Of a DNA stretch of 50,546 bases, positions 39,513 through 48,237 are shown piece by piece. This DNA is from JAOUEE01 sp051011595. Lineage in GTDB: Bacteria; Actinomycetota; Acidimicrobiia; Acidimicrobiales; SHLQ01. The stretch spans positions 1 to 50,546 of the forward strand of contig JBPCTQ010000126.1 of assembly GCA_051011595.1 (NCBI GenBank). The letters are read 5' to 3'. A program made the position numbers and the translations under genes. The notes beneath the pieces are model-generated. The model ran no database searches and was not told the origin of the DNA. It saw nothing but the letters and a program-made list of their open reading frames with translations. Numbering within the stretch: the first letter of the stretch is position 1; every line of letters starts with the position of its first letter.

Positions 39513-40864
39513 TGCGCCTCAAGCTGCTCGCCACCATTGCGCTCACCGCCACCCTCGCCCTCATCGTGGCCGGCGTGGGAACCCTGTTGTTGTCGCGCAC
39601 GCAGGAACAACAACGCACCGAGGACGAGCTGCTCCAGCAGGCCGAAGGGCTGGTGGAAGCCATTGCGCTCGTACCCAGCGTGGACAATGTCTCGCGAGCA
39701 CGACTGACCCGGATCCAGGAGGCACTCCAGGTTCGAGGAATCGGGTTGGTAGTGCTCGCCGGCAACAACAACGTGATCTCGGTCGACCTGCCCGGCGGTC
39801 TGGTCCTGGAGGACCTCGACCTCACGCGCCTGCGATCGGGGCAACCCGACACCGGCCGCAAGGGCGACGATGTTTTCGTCGCGTCGGTCCGACCCGTCAA
39901 CGACACCTCACAGCTGGTGGTGGTGCTCACCCGGGTCCCGGAGTCCATCGCCCGCCCGCTGCTGGGCTGGTTCCTGATCGCCGCCGCGGCGGCGTTGCTC
40001 CTGGCCTTCCTGGCGTCGATCTGGCTCAGCCGAGCCCTGGCTGGTCCGTTGGTGGAGGCCAGCACCGTGACCCGCCGCATCGCCGATGGCGACCTGGGTG
40101 CGCGTATGGCCGCACCGGCGACTCGAGCCCACGACGAGGCGGCCGAGCTGGCCCGATCGGTCAACGAGATGGGCGATGCCCTCGAACGGTCGCGAGGCCT
40201 CGAGCGCCAGTTCCTGTTGTCGGTCAGTCACGATCTCCGCACACCGATGACGTCGATCCAGGGATACGCAGAGGCGCTCACCGACGGAGCCATCGCCGAT
40301 CCCCAACAAGCCGGCCGGGTGATCCTCACCGAATCCCACCGGCTCGACCGGCTGGTGCACGACCTGCTGGAGTTGGCTCGCCTCGACAGCCGCACCTTCT
40401 CGCTCGACTTCCGACGAGCCGACCTCGCCGAGCTGGTCGGCGACGTGGTGTCGGGCCAGGGCCCGGCGGCCCGTCAGCAGAACCTCGAGGTGATGGTCCT
40501 GGTCCCATCCGAGCCGTGCTGGGCCAGGGTCGACATCGACCGGATGGCGCAGGCCGTGGCCAACCTGATCGAGAACGGGGTGCGATACGCAGACTCGCTC
40601 ATCCAGGTCCGCCTGGAGCGCCGAGGCAACCTGTTCGTGCTGGCGGTGGCCGACGACGGGCCCGGTATCAGCACCGAGGATCTCCCGCACGTGTTCGAAC
40701 GCCTCTATCGCACCCACCGAGCTCCCAAGGATCGGGAGAGCGGATCGGGCCTGGGCCTGGCAATCGTGCGTGAGCTGGTGCGAGCGATGGGGGGATCGGT
40801 GGCTGCGACGAGCAGCGACCTCGGCGGAGCCGAGCTGGAGATTCGTCTACCCGTCGACGGCTGA
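39512..40864 (+). CDS. HAMP-containing sensor histidine kinase
   Basis: The 450-aa kinase has two transmembrane helices (about 7-27 and 150-172) enclosing an extracytoplasmic sensor of about 120 residues, a HAMP linker (about 172-228), a HisKA domain with H240 in LLSVSHDLRTPMTSIQGYAE, and a HATPase domain with N box NLIENGVRYA, G1 DDGPGIS and G2 GSGLGLAIVRELV. ATG 39512 overlaps the regulator's stop, so the pair is translationally coupled. Its 3' end overlaps the 3' end of ygfZ by 18 bp in convergent orientation. Confidence 0.92.
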   Translation: MRLKLLATIALTATLALIVAGVGTLLLSRTQEQQRTEDELLQQAEGLVEAIALVPSVDNVSRARLTRIQEALQVRGIGLVVLAGNNNVISVDLPGGLVLEDLDLTRLRSGQPDTGRKGDDVFVASVRPVNDTSQLVVVLTRVPESIARPLLGWFLIAAAAALLLAFLASIWLSRALAGPLVEASTVTRRIADGDLGARMAAPATRAHDEAAELARSVNEMGDALERSRGLERQFLLSVSHDLRTPMTSIQGYAEALTDGAIADPQQAGRVILTESHRLDRLVHDLLELARLDSRTFSLDFRRADLAELVGDVVSGQGPAARQQNLEVMVLVPSEPCWARVDIDRMAQAVANLIENGVRYADSLIQVRLERRGNLFVLAVADDGPGISTEDLPHVFERLYRTHRAPKDRESGSGLGLAIVRELVRAMGGSVAATSSDLGGAELEIRLPVDG

Positions 40865-41683
40865 GGCCGGGATGCCGCCCACATCCACCGTGGCCGGCAC
40901 CTCGACCTTGCGGTGCAGATAGGCCAGGGCCACCGACGGCTGATCGCCGAGCGTGGGGGCTGCCGAGGTGACGGTACCGACCGCTGCTCCTTCGAAGCTC
41001 ACCTCGGCGCCAACGGCCAGATCGAGGGTCGACTCGGCCTGCAAGCGACACAGCCGGCGCGGGGTGTTGTTGCCCCGGCTGTCAATGCGAGCGACCAGCT
41101 CCTGGCCGGTGTAGCAGCCCTTGGTGAAGCTGACCGACGACTCGCCGATCCCGGCTTCGGCAGGGATGGTCTTCTCGGTGAGCTCGCGCCCCATGACCGG
41201 CCAACCGGCGGCGACGCGGGTGTACTCGAAGACCTCGGGGCCGACCACATCGACGTCGGCCGGCGCAACCACGGCGGGGCCCATGACGTCGAAACCAGAG
41301 AACCCAGGCCAGTCGACGGCGGCCACCACACCACCGTCGGGTACATCGGGTTCGGACACCGAAGGCCCGCGCAGCGACGCGTACTGCCACTCCAGCCGCT
41401 CGAGGTGCACATCGACGCGCAGGCGGAACCGTTCGATTCGTTCGACGAAGGTCTCGCCGAATCCGGCGTCGAGATCGGCGATGAAGGTGCCATCGGTTCG
41501 GGCGTGCAACCGGAACCAGGCGTCGACCTTGCCCTGCGGCGCCAGCACGAACGACCAGGCGCTGGCCCCCGGGGCAATGGCGCCCAGATCCTGGCTGATC
41601 TGTCCCTGCAGGTAGTCGCGAGCATCGTCGCCCGTGATCAACACGATGTCGCGCTCGAGCGGCGCCCACCAGGTCGCGCTCAT
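40847..41683 (-). CDS. ygfZ: YgfZ/GcvT-like folate-binding Fe-S repair protein
   Basis: The 278-aa protein resembles aminomethyltransferase (GcvT) and has the YgfZ hallmark SFTKGCYTGQELVARI with its conserved Cys, preceded by DYLQGQISQDLGAI. YgfZ uses folate to support Fe-S cluster assembly or repair, including that of the tRNA-thiolating enzyme MiaB in E. coli. ATG 41683 overlaps the trpE stop by 4 nt (41680-41683), so translation is linked to trpE. Confidence 0.88.
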   Translation of the reverse strand: MSATWWAPLERDIVLITGDDARDYLQGQISQDLGAIAPGASAWSFVLAPQGKVDAWFRLHARTDGTFIADLDAGFGETFVERIERFRLRVDVHLERLEWQYASLRGPSVSEPDVPDGGVVAAVDWPGFSGFDVMGPAVVAPADVDVVGPEVFEYTRVAAGWPVMGRELTEKTIPAEAGIGESSVSFTKGCYTGQELVARIDSRGNNTPRRLCRLQAESTLDLAVGAEVSFEGAAVGTVTSAAPTLGDQPSVALAYLHRKVEVPATVDVGGIPASAVDG

Positions 41684-43230
41684 GACGGATCCTCGCCCAC
41701 TGTGGTGCGCTGCTGAGCCCGAGCTCGGGTCATACGCCGGGCCGCTTCCACCGCACTCAACAGCGCCTGCGCCTTGTTCTGACACTCCATGTGTTCGTGT
41801 TCGGGCACACTGTCGACCACGATGCCGGCGCCCGCCTGCACCGAGGCGCTGCCCTCGTGCACCACCATCGTGCGGATGGCGATGGCGGTGTCGATGTTGC
41901 CCGAGAAGTCGAGATACCCCACGATGCCCGCATAGGGGCCGCGTTTGGTGGGCTCGAGTGAATCGATGATCTCCATGGCTCGCACCTTGGGGGCCCCGGA
42001 CACCGTGCCGGCCGGCAGTGTCGCCCGAAGGACGTCGATGGGTGTCTTACCGGCCGCCAACTCGCCCGAGACCTGTGAGGTCAGGTGCATGACATGGCTG
42101 TAGTGCTCGAGCGTCATCATCTCGTCGACCTGCTCGGTGCCGAACTCGACCACCCGGCCCACGTCGTTACGGGCCAGATCGACCAACATCACGTGTTCGG
42201 CCACCTCCTTGGGGTGTTCGCGCAGCTCGGCACCCAAACGACGATCTTCCTCGTCGCTTCGCCCTCGGCGTCGAGTGCCCGCGATGGGTCGGCTGATGAC
42301 ACGTTGATCGAGCAGTTGCACCATGGGCTCGGGCGACGAGCCCACCACGGTGACCTGGGGATGACGCACCAGGTACATGTACGGGCTCGGGTTCACCTGC
42401 CGCAGCACTCGGTAGTAGTCGAAGGGATCGGCCTCCAGGTCGAAGTCGAAGCGCTGCGCCAACACCACCTGGAAGATGTCGCCGGCCAGGATGTGCTCGC
42501 GGGCCACCTCGACCGCCGAGCAGTACATCTGCTCACCCATCGTGGAGGTGACCGTGGGCAGTGGATCGTCGGACCGGGGAGGCTCGACCAGCGGCTCGTC
42601 GAGCGGCCGAGCGCCGTCGGCGGCGATCTGGTCCAGGCGGTCGAGGGCGTCGTCGTAGGCCTGGTCGATGGTGGCATCGTCGGCCCCGTCGGGGACGAAC
42701 ACGTTGGCGAGCAGCACCACTCGTTGCCGCCAGTGGTCGAGAGCGGCCAGCTCACCGATGACCGACAGCACGGCATCGGGGTACCCCTGGTCATCGGCCG
42801 GGGTGTCGGGCAGGGACTCGACCTCACGCACCACGTCGTAGCCCAGGTACCCCACCACCCCTCCGTGGAGGGGCGGCAGATCGCCGAGTGCCGGCGATTC
42901 GAGCTCGGCCAGCAGCACTTCGAGGGCAGCCAGAATGCCTTGGTCGTCGGGTACGTCGACCGGGAGATCACCCTCGATCTCGACCGAGGCCCCTCGGGCG
43001 GTGAGGGTGGCGATCGGGTTGCGCCCGATGAACGACCACCGGCTCCAGCGTTCACCATGCTCGACCGACTCGAGCAGGAACCCGGGTTGGTCGTCGGGCA
43101 CCAGCCGGGCGAAGACGGCCACGGGGGTGACCAGATCGGCCAACAATTCCCGCCAGACCGGGACGACACGGTGTTTTCGGGCGAGCTCGCGAAAGTCTGC
43201 GCGATCGGGCCGGGCCGACGTCTCGTTCAT
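41680..43230 (-). CDS. trpE: Anthranilate synthase component I
   Basis: TrpE converts chorismate to anthranilate with ammonia from TrpG. The 516-aa product has the N-terminal feedback-binding region with PGFLLESVEHGERWSRWSFI, and the chorismate-binding core with GDIFQVVLAQRFDF, RPIAGTRRRGRSDEED, LVDLARNDVGRV and PAGTVSGAPKVRAMEIID. ATG 43230 has TACACT 6 nt upstream; the frame is open to 43434 without similarity. It lies apart from trpC-F-B-A, and trpG and trpD are not in this window. The family overlaps with para-aminobenzoate synthases, but the length and motifs favour TrpE. Confidence 0.93.
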   Translation of the reverse strand: MNETSARPDRADFRELARKHRVVPVWRELLADLVTPVAVFARLVPDDQPGFLLESVEHGERWSRWSFIGRNPIATLTARGASVEIEGDLPVDVPDDQGILAALEVLLAELESPALGDLPPLHGGVVGYLGYDVVREVESLPDTPADDQGYPDAVLSVIGELAALDHWRQRVVLLANVFVPDGADDATIDQAYDDALDRLDQIAADGARPLDEPLVEPPRSDDPLPTVTSTMGEQMYCSAVEVAREHILAGDIFQVVLAQRFDFDLEADPFDYYRVLRQVNPSPYMYLVRHPQVTVVGSSPEPMVQLLDQRVISRPIAGTRRRGRSDEEDRRLGAELREHPKEVAEHVMLVDLARNDVGRVVEFGTEQVDEMMTLEHYSHVMHLTSQVSGELAAGKTPIDVLRATLPAGTVSGAPKVRAMEIIDSLEPTKRGPYAGIVGYLDFSGNIDTAIAIRTMVVHEGSASVQAGAGIVVDSVPEHEHMECQNKAQALLSAVEAARRMTRARAQQRTTVGEDPS

Positions 43231-43236
43231 GATCGG

Positions 43237-43242
43237 AGTGTA
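43237..43242 (-). promoter_or_regulatory. Putative -10 box TACACT of trpE
   Basis: TACACT ends 6 nt before the trpE ATG on the minus strand and implies a leaderless transcript. There is no trp leader peptide between box and gene. Confidence 0.5.
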
Positions 43243-43273
43243 CGGGGCTGCTCCGACCGCGGGAATGTGTTTG

Positions 43274-43648
43274 TCAGAGGTAGAGCCCGGTGCTGCCGGC
43301 GTCGAGCCGGGGGGCCGCCAAGGCGTGGATGTCACGCTCGCGCAGAATGATGTAGTCCTCGCCCCCGACCTCGACCTCGTAGCGATCCTCGGGATTGAAC
43401 AACACCTGGTCGCCGGCCTCCATGTTTCGGACATTGGGCCCCACGGCCACCACCTCGGCCCAGGCCAATCGTTTGCCCACTTGAGCAGTGGCCGGGATCA
43501 AGATGCCGCCGGTGGACCGGCGCTCACCATCCGGAACGCCGACATGGACCAGGATGCGGTCGTTGAGCATCTTGATGGGCAACCGACTTCCCGCATCGTC
43601 GGCCGCCGGCCCGGGTTGACGTTTCGAGGCCTTGGTGGTGTCGCTCAC
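43274..43648 (-). CDS. Stand-alone GroES-like co-chaperonin with extended ends
   Basis: The 124-aa protein contains the GroES fold: IKMLNDRILVHVGVPDGERR, the mobile-loop region STGGILIPATAQ, then AEVVAVGPNVRN and YIILRERDIHAL. Normal GroES is about 97-100 aa; this one has roughly 25 extra residues at the N-terminus (polar, disordered) and about 13 at the C-terminus. No groEL is adjacent. It could be a second co-chaperonin or a specialised form. GTG 43648 has TACGGT 8 nt upstream and no ribosome-binding site. Confidence 0.82.
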   Translation of the reverse strand: MSDTTKASKRQPGPAADDAGSRLPIKMLNDRILVHVGVPDGERRSTGGILIPATAQVGKRLAWAEVVAVGPNVRNMEAGDQVLFNPEDRYEVEVGGEDYIILRERDIHALAAPRLDAGSTGLYL

Positions 43649-43656
43649 GGCCGATC

Positions 43657-43662
43657 ACCGTA
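43657..43662 (-). promoter_or_regulatory. Putative -10 box TACGGT of the GroES-like gene
   Basis: TACGGT ends 8 nt before GTG 43648 on the minus strand. No CIRCE-like inverted repeat, the usual groES control element, is seen upstream. Confidence 0.45.
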
Positions 43663-43740
43663 GCGGGCCGCACCCGCCTCGCAGCGGTCGCGCCGCGACC
43701 CTTCGGGGACGAATGCCGCCACCGTTCACCGCTCGCGCAG

Positions 43741-43746
43741 TAGCGT
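43741..43746 (+). promoter_or_regulatory. Putative -10 box TAGCGT of the alpha/beta hydrolase gene
   Basis: TAGCGT ends 7 nt before ATG 43754 with no ribosome-binding site, the leaderless layout of this window. Confidence 0.5.
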
Positions 43747-43753
43747 CGCTTCT

Positions 43754-44398
43754 ATGGAGGTGCAGCGGCACGACATCCGCACACGCGATGGCCATCGGCT
43801 CGATGCCGAGTTGGCCCGTCCCGACGATCCCACCTGGGGCGTCGTGTTGGTCCATCCTCACCCGCAGTTCGGCGGTTCGATGCACAACCACGTCATCGAC
43901 GCGTTGTTCACTGCCATGCCCGAGTACGGGGCCACGGTGATGCGATTCAACTTCCGGGGTGTGGGCACCAGCCAGGGCACGTTCGACGACGGCAACGCCG
44001 AGCGCCTCGATCTATTGGCTGCGGTCGAGACGGTCAGCGAACTGTTGGGCCGCGACGCTCACGGCGTGATCGTGGCCGGGTACTCGTTCGGGGCCGACAT
44101 CGCCCTGGCGCTCGACCACCTCAGCATCGCCGGATGGTGGGCGGTGGTTCCCCCGCTGTCGGTGCACCCACCCGACGCCTACCTGGCCGCCCACGACGAG
44201 CGACCCAAACGGGTACTGATCGCCGAGAACGACGAGTTCAATCCCCCGGCCCAGGCCCAGTCGAAGCTGGCGGGCTGGACCAACCTCGAAGCGGCCACCC
44301 TTCCCGGTGTGGGTCACATGCTCGACAACCAGGGCCCGGCTCTGGTCAAGGATCTGGCCTCGTTCGCCGAACGGGTGCGGGCCCCCGCCCCCGGCTGA
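43754..44398 (+). CDS. Alpha/beta hydrolase (dienelactone hydrolase/YsgA-like)
   Basis: The 214-aa cytoplasmic hydrolase has the oxyanion region VVLVHPHPQFGGSMHNHVID, FNFRGVGTSQGTFDDGN, the nucleophile elbow VAGYSFGADIAL and a late His in PGVGHMLDNQGP. The pattern HPHPxxGG with RGVGxSxG is typical of a widespread family of small serine hydrolases of unknown substrate. It stands alone on the plus strand between groES-like and hisF genes, with 7 bp to the hisF end. Confidence 0.85.
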   Translation: MEVQRHDIRTRDGHRLDAELARPDDPTWGVVLVHPHPQFGGSMHNHVIDALFTAMPEYGATVMRFNFRGVGTSQGTFDDGNAERLDLLAAVETVSELLGRDAHGVIVAGYSFGADIALALDHLSIAGWWAVVPPLSVHPPDAYLAAHDERPKRVLIAENDEFNPPAQAQSKLAGWTNLEAATLPGVGHMLDNQGPALVKDLASFAERVRAPAPG

Positions 44399-44405
44399 GC
44401 CCGAG

Positions 44406-45179
44406 TCAGGAGCCGGCGGGTCGCACCTCGATGCCAGCGGCCTGCATGGTGGCTTTGGCCTCGGCGACAGTGTGCTCGCCGAAGTGAAAGATCGATGCCG
44501 CCAGCACCGCATCGGCCCGACCCTGCTGCACCCCCTCGACGAGGTGGTCCAGGGTGCCCACCCCACCGGACGCGATGACCGGCACCCCGACGGCCGCGGA
44601 CACGGAGCGGGTGAGGTCGACGTCGAAACCGTTCCGGGTGCCGTCGCGGTCCATCGAGGTCAGCAGAATCTCACCGGCTCCACGGCCAACCACGTCGATG
44701 GCCCAGGCCACCGCGTCGACCCCGGTGGCAGTACGACCGCCATGGGTGAACACCTCGAACCCGCTGGCGGTGTCGTGCGAGGACCGGGCATCGATCGCCA
44801 CCACACAACACTGGGCGCCGAACTCGGTGCTGATCTCGTCGACCAGCTCGGGGCGCTCGACGGCAGCGGTGTTCACCGAGACCTTGTCGGCGCCGGCCCG
44901 CAACAGTCGGCGGGCATCGTCGACACTGCGAATACCACCACCGATGGTGAAGGGAATGAACACCTCCTCGGCCACCGCCCGGGCCATGTCCACCGTGGTG
45001 GCCCGCCGATCCGACGACGCGGTGATGTCGAGGAACACCAGCTCATCGGCCCCCTGTTCGTCGTATCGAGCAGCCAGCTCCACCGGATCTCCGGCATCAC
45101 GGATGTTGACGAAGTTGACCCCCTTCACCACCCGCCCCTCGTCGACGTCGAGACACGGAATCACTCGGGCCGTGCGCAT
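44406..45179 (-). CDS. hisF: Imidazole glycerol phosphate synthase subunit HisF
   Basis: HisF is the cyclase half of IGP synthase; it uses ammonia from HisH to form imidazole glycerol phosphate and AICAR. The 257-aa TIM barrel has D11 in VIPCLDVDEGRVVKG and D130 in VVAIDARSS, plus TSMDRDGTRNGFD. The ATG at 45179 overlaps the hisA stop by 1 nt. It is the last gene of the his operon. Confidence 0.97.
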   Translation of the reverse strand: MRTARVIPCLDVDEGRVVKGVNFVNIRDAGDPVELAARYDEQGADELVFLDITASSDRRATTVDMARAVAEEVFIPFTIGGGIRSVDDARRLLRAGADKVSVNTAAVERPELVDEISTEFGAQCCVVAIDARSSHDTASGFEVFTHGGRTATGVDAVAWAIDVVGRGAGEILLTSMDRDGTRNGFDVDLTRSVSAAVGVPVIASGGVGTLDHLVEGVQQGRADAVLAASIFHFGEHTVAEAKATMQAAGIEVRPAGS

Positions 45180-45910
45180 CAGCCGGGTCCTTCGAGCAGC
45201 GCCACTGCGGCGGCGACGTCGACGTGGCCTTCGTAGATGGCCCGGCCCACGATGGCCCCGGCCAGGCCCCGATCAGCCACGGCGACCGCAGCCAGCGCTT
45301 CGAGGTCGGCCAGGGTTCCCACCCCACCCGAGGCAATCACATCGGTGTCGGTGGCGGCCAGGACCGCCTCGAGTCCCTTCACGTCGGGGCCTTCCAGGGT
45401 GCCATCGCGACTGATGTCGGTGACAACGAGGGCATCAACACCGGCGTCGGCGAAGCCACGAGCGACGTCGAGCACCGTGCGTCCCGATCCCTCCAGCCAC
45501 CCGTGGGTGGCCACCTCACCGGCGCGAGCGTCGAGACCGACCGCGACCCGATGTTCAGCGGCCAGGGCGCGGACCAGGTCGGGGTCCTCGAGCGCCGCGG
45601 TACCGAGCACCACCCGTTCGACGCCGGATCCCAGAAGCCGTTCGGCCGTGGCCCGCGATCGGATGCCACCACCGGTTTGGACCGGCACGGGCACCGCGGC
45701 GGCGACGGCGGCGATGACGTCGATGTTGCGGGACTCTCCGGATCGGGCCGCATCGAGGTCGACCACATGGATCCAACCGGCGCCGGCTTCGGCGAAGGCG
45801 AGGGCCTGGGCCACCGGATCGTCGCCGTACACGGTGGTGTTGTCGTAGTCGCCCTGCCAAAGACGGACGCACTTGCCGGCCAGGATGTCGATGGCAGGAA
45901 ACAGCTTCAT
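45179..45910 (-). CDS. hisA: ProFAR isomerase HisA
   Basis: HisA opens the ribose of ProFAR to give PRFAR. The 243-aa barrel starts MKLFPAIDILAGKCVRLWQG (D8), with VQTGGGIRS, D127 in VAVGLDARAG and VVTDISRDGTLEGPD. In many actinobacteria this position is held by bifunctional PriA, which also replaces TrpF; here a separate trpF exists at 37 kb, so single function is more likely. ATG 45910 overlaps the hisH stop by 4 nt. Confidence 0.94.
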   Translation of the reverse strand: MKLFPAIDILAGKCVRLWQGDYDNTTVYGDDPVAQALAFAEAGAGWIHVVDLDAARSGESRNIDVIAAVAAAVPVPVQTGGGIRSRATAERLLGSGVERVVLGTAALEDPDLVRALAAEHRVAVGLDARAGEVATHGWLEGSGRTVLDVARGFADAGVDALVVTDISRDGTLEGPDVKGLEAVLAATDTDVIASGGVGTLADLEALAAVAVADRGLAGAIVGRAIYEGHVDVAAAVALLEGPG

Positions 45911-46539
45911 TCCACTCCCCCGCCGGTGCGACACCGGTCCACGAAATTGGCCAACATCCGCAGGCCGTTGCGTCCCGACTTCTCGGGGTGGAACTGCGCG
46001 GCCCAGACGTTGTCGCGAGCGACGGCCGCCACGACGGGGCCGCCGTAGTCACACGTGGCGATCACGTCGTCTCCGTCGGCCGCCGCCAGAGAGTGCACGA
46101 AGTACATCCACGTTTCGGTGGGCAGCTCGGCCAGCATGGGGTGCGGCCGCCGTGAGTCGACCACGTTCCACTGCATCTGTGGCCGCTTGACGGTGTCGGG
46201 CAGCCACCGGATCGGTCGATCGAACACACCGAGGCCGGCACAACCCGGCGCCTCCTCCGACGACGCGAACAGAACCTGCATCCCGATGCAGATACCCATG
46301 AAGGGGCGGCCGGCATCGATCGTGCGTCGCACCACATTGTCGAGACCGGTGCGGTGCAGCGCCTCCATGGTGGGTCGAAACGCTCCCACCCCGGGCAACA
46401 CCACACCGTCGGCCTCGTCGATGACGTCGCGGTCGGCGGTCAGCCGAGCATCGGCGCCGGCGTGTTCGAAGCCTTTGTGGGCCGAGTGCAGGTTGCCGAT
46501 GCCGTAGTCGAGGATGGCGATTCGGGGGGCAGTGGGCAC
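45907..46539 (-). CDS. hisH: Imidazole glycerol phosphate synthase subunit HisH
   Basis: HisH is the glutaminase partner of HisF. The 210-aa class I amidotransferase has C84 in GRPFMGICIGMQVLF, HPEKSG near the C-terminus, and DYGIGNLHSAHKGFEHAG at the start. The usual GICLGMQ reads GICIGMQ, a conservative change. GTG 46539 places the family N-terminus correctly and follows the hisB stop by 1 nt; a longer frame to 46596 would overlap hisB. Confidence 0.95.
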   Translation of the reverse strand: MPTAPRIAILDYGIGNLHSAHKGFEHAGADARLTADRDVIDEADGVVLPGVGAFRPTMEALHRTGLDNVVRRTIDAGRPFMGICIGMQVLFASSEEAPGCAGLGVFDRPIRWLPDTVKRPQMQWNVVDSRRPHPMLAELPTETWMYFVHSLAAADGDDVIATCDYGGPVVAAVARDNVWAAQFHPEKSGRNGLRMLANFVDRCRTGGGVE

Positions 46540-46540
46540 G

Positions 46541-47134
46541 TCAGAGAGTGCCCTTGGTGGAGGGAACGCCGTCTCCTTCGATTCGAACCGCATCACGCAG
46601 GGCGCGAGCCACCGCCTTGAATCCGGCCTCGACGATGTGGTGAGTGTTGCGTCCGCGCCGCAGCACGATGTGCAGGGTGATGCCCGATGCCATCACCAAC
46701 GCCCGCCAGAATTCCTCGGTGAGTTGGGGATCGAATGGCGGGTCGCCCAGGATCTTCTCGCCGGGAAAATCGACCTCGTAGTGCAGGAAGGGCCGACCCG
46801 AAAGGTCGAGAGCCACTTCGATGAGGGCCTCGTCGAGCGGCACCGCCACCGACGCGAAACGTCGGACACCGACTTTGTCGCCCCACGCCTCACTCAGGGC
46901 CTCACCGAGCAGGATGCCGACATCTTCGACGGTGTGGTGGGCGTCGATGTCGAGATCACCCTCGGCCGCTACTCGGAGGTCGAAGCCCCCGTGCCGGCCC
47001 AGCTGATCGAGCATGTGGTCGAAGAACGGCAGGCCGGTGCTGCACGACGTCTGGCCCCGACCGTCGAGGTCGACGCTGATGTCGATACGTGTTTCTTTCG
47101 TCACTCGCTGACGGGTGGCCGTACGTGAGCTCAT
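46541..47134 (-). CDS. hisB: Imidazoleglycerol-phosphate dehydratase
   Basis: HisB removes water from IGP to give imidazole acetol phosphate. The 197-aa protein has both metal-binding signatures: LDIDAHHTVEDVGILLGEAL and GRNTHHIVEAGFKAVARAL. GLPFFDHMLDQLGRHGGFDL is also typical. It lacks the phosphatase domain of the E. coli bifunctional HisB. ATG 47134 overlaps the hisC stop by 4 nt. Confidence 0.97.
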   Translation of the reverse strand: MSSRTATRQRVTKETRIDISVDLDGRGQTSCSTGLPFFDHMLDQLGRHGGFDLRVAAEGDLDIDAHHTVEDVGILLGEALSEAWGDKVGVRRFASVAVPLDEALIEVALDLSGRPFLHYEVDFPGEKILGDPPFDPQLTEEFWRALVMASGITLHIVLRRGRNTHHIVEAGFKAVARALRDAVRIEGDGVPSTKGTL

Positions 47135-48237
47135 GGTTGGTCTTTCGTCGAGTCGGATGGCGATGACAGGCAGCGACGCAACGCATCGAGAAACCGGTCG
47201 TCTTCTCGGGGAGTACCGACGGTGACCCGTAGGCAACCGTCGAGCCGAGGCCACGACGAGCAGTCGCGAACGAGGACCGACTGGTCGACCAGACGCTGCC
47301 ACAACGCGGCCCCGTCACCCGAGTGGGGGCGGAAGAGGATGAAGTTGGCCTGCGAAGGCCACACGTCGACCGGCAGTGAGCCCAGGGCTTCGGCCAATCG
47401 GCCCCGCTCGGTGACCAACTCCTGCACTCGCTGTTCCATCTCGGCCACGTAACCGAGCGCCAGGCGCCCGGCGGCTTGCGTGAAGACATCGAGGTGGTAT
47501 GGCAACGAGACTTTGTGCAGCTCGTCGATGAGCGGCTCGGGGCCGAGCACATATCCCAATCGCAGCGCAGCCATGGCCCAGGTCTTGGAGAAGGTCCGGG
47601 TGACCAGCAGGTTCCGATCGGGACCCAGCAGCTCGATGGCCGAATGGTCGGCGAACTGACCGTAGGCCTCATCGACCACCAACAACCCGCCGTATCCCTC
47701 CACCCGCTCGAGGATCGCGGCGATGAGCTCGGGAGGGTCGGCCACACCAGTGGGGTTGTTGGGCGAACACAGGAACACCAGATCGGGTTGCTCGGCGTCG
47801 ATGGCTGCGCCGGCTACCTCGATGTCGATGGCGAAGGCCTCGTCCCGAGCCACCTCGACCGTGGTGGTGCCGGCCAGGCGGGACAGATGACCGTGAAGCG
47901 CATACGTGGGCTCGAAGGTGAGCGCTCGGCGGCCGGCGCCGCCGTAGGCATGCAGGACGGTGTAGAGCACCTCGTTGGAGCCGTTGGCCGCGAAGACCTG
48001 CTCGACCTCGACGTCGTGCAGCGAGGCGATTGCACTTCGGAGCTCGGCTGCTGCTCGGTCGGGATAACGATTCCACTCGAAGGTGGCCACCAACTCTGCG
48101 AGCGCCTCGGTGAGCGCCGCCGGTGGCGGACCGGGCGCTTCGTTGGTGTTCAGGCGCACGTCAACCTCGACCTGGGCCGAGTGGTACCCGGCCATCAGCG
48201 CCACGTCGTCGCGCACCGCAGGGCGAACGCGGGTCAT
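47131..48237 (-). CDS. hisC: Histidinol-phosphate aminotransferase
   Basis: HisC transfers an amino group from glutamate to imidazole acetol phosphate. The 368-aa fold-type I PLP enzyme shows LNTNEAPGPPPAAL, LVFLCSPNNPTGV, VVDEAYGQFADHSA, the PLP lysine in RTFSKTWAMAALRLGY and the substrate arginine region DGCLRVTVGTPRE. ATG 48237 overlaps the hisD stop by 4 nt; the frame continues upstream inside hisD as a shadow. Confidence 0.96.
   Translation of the reverse strand: MTRVRPAVRDDVALMAGYHSAQVEVDVRLNTNEAPGPPPAALTEALAELVATFEWNRYPDRAAAELRSAIASLHDVEVEQVFAANGSNEVLYTVLHAYGGAGRRALTFEPTYALHGHLSRLAGTTTVEVARDEAFAIDIEVAGAAIDAEQPDLVFLCSPNNPTGVADPPELIAAILERVEGYGGLLVVDEAYGQFADHSAIELLGPDRNLLVTRTFSKTWAMAALRLGYVLGPEPLIDELHKVSLPYHLDVFTQAAGRLALGYVAEMEQRVQELVTERGRLAEALGSLPVDVWPSQANFILFRPHSGDGAALWQRLVDQSVLVRDCSSWPRLDGCLRVTVGTPREDDRFLDALRRCLSSPSDSTKDQP

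Noticed and set aside
45179..45910. PriA (bifunctional HisA/TrpF) instead of HisA
   Set aside because: A complete separate trpF is present at 36632-37288, so the bifunctional role is not needed; the sequence alone cannot exclude residual activity.
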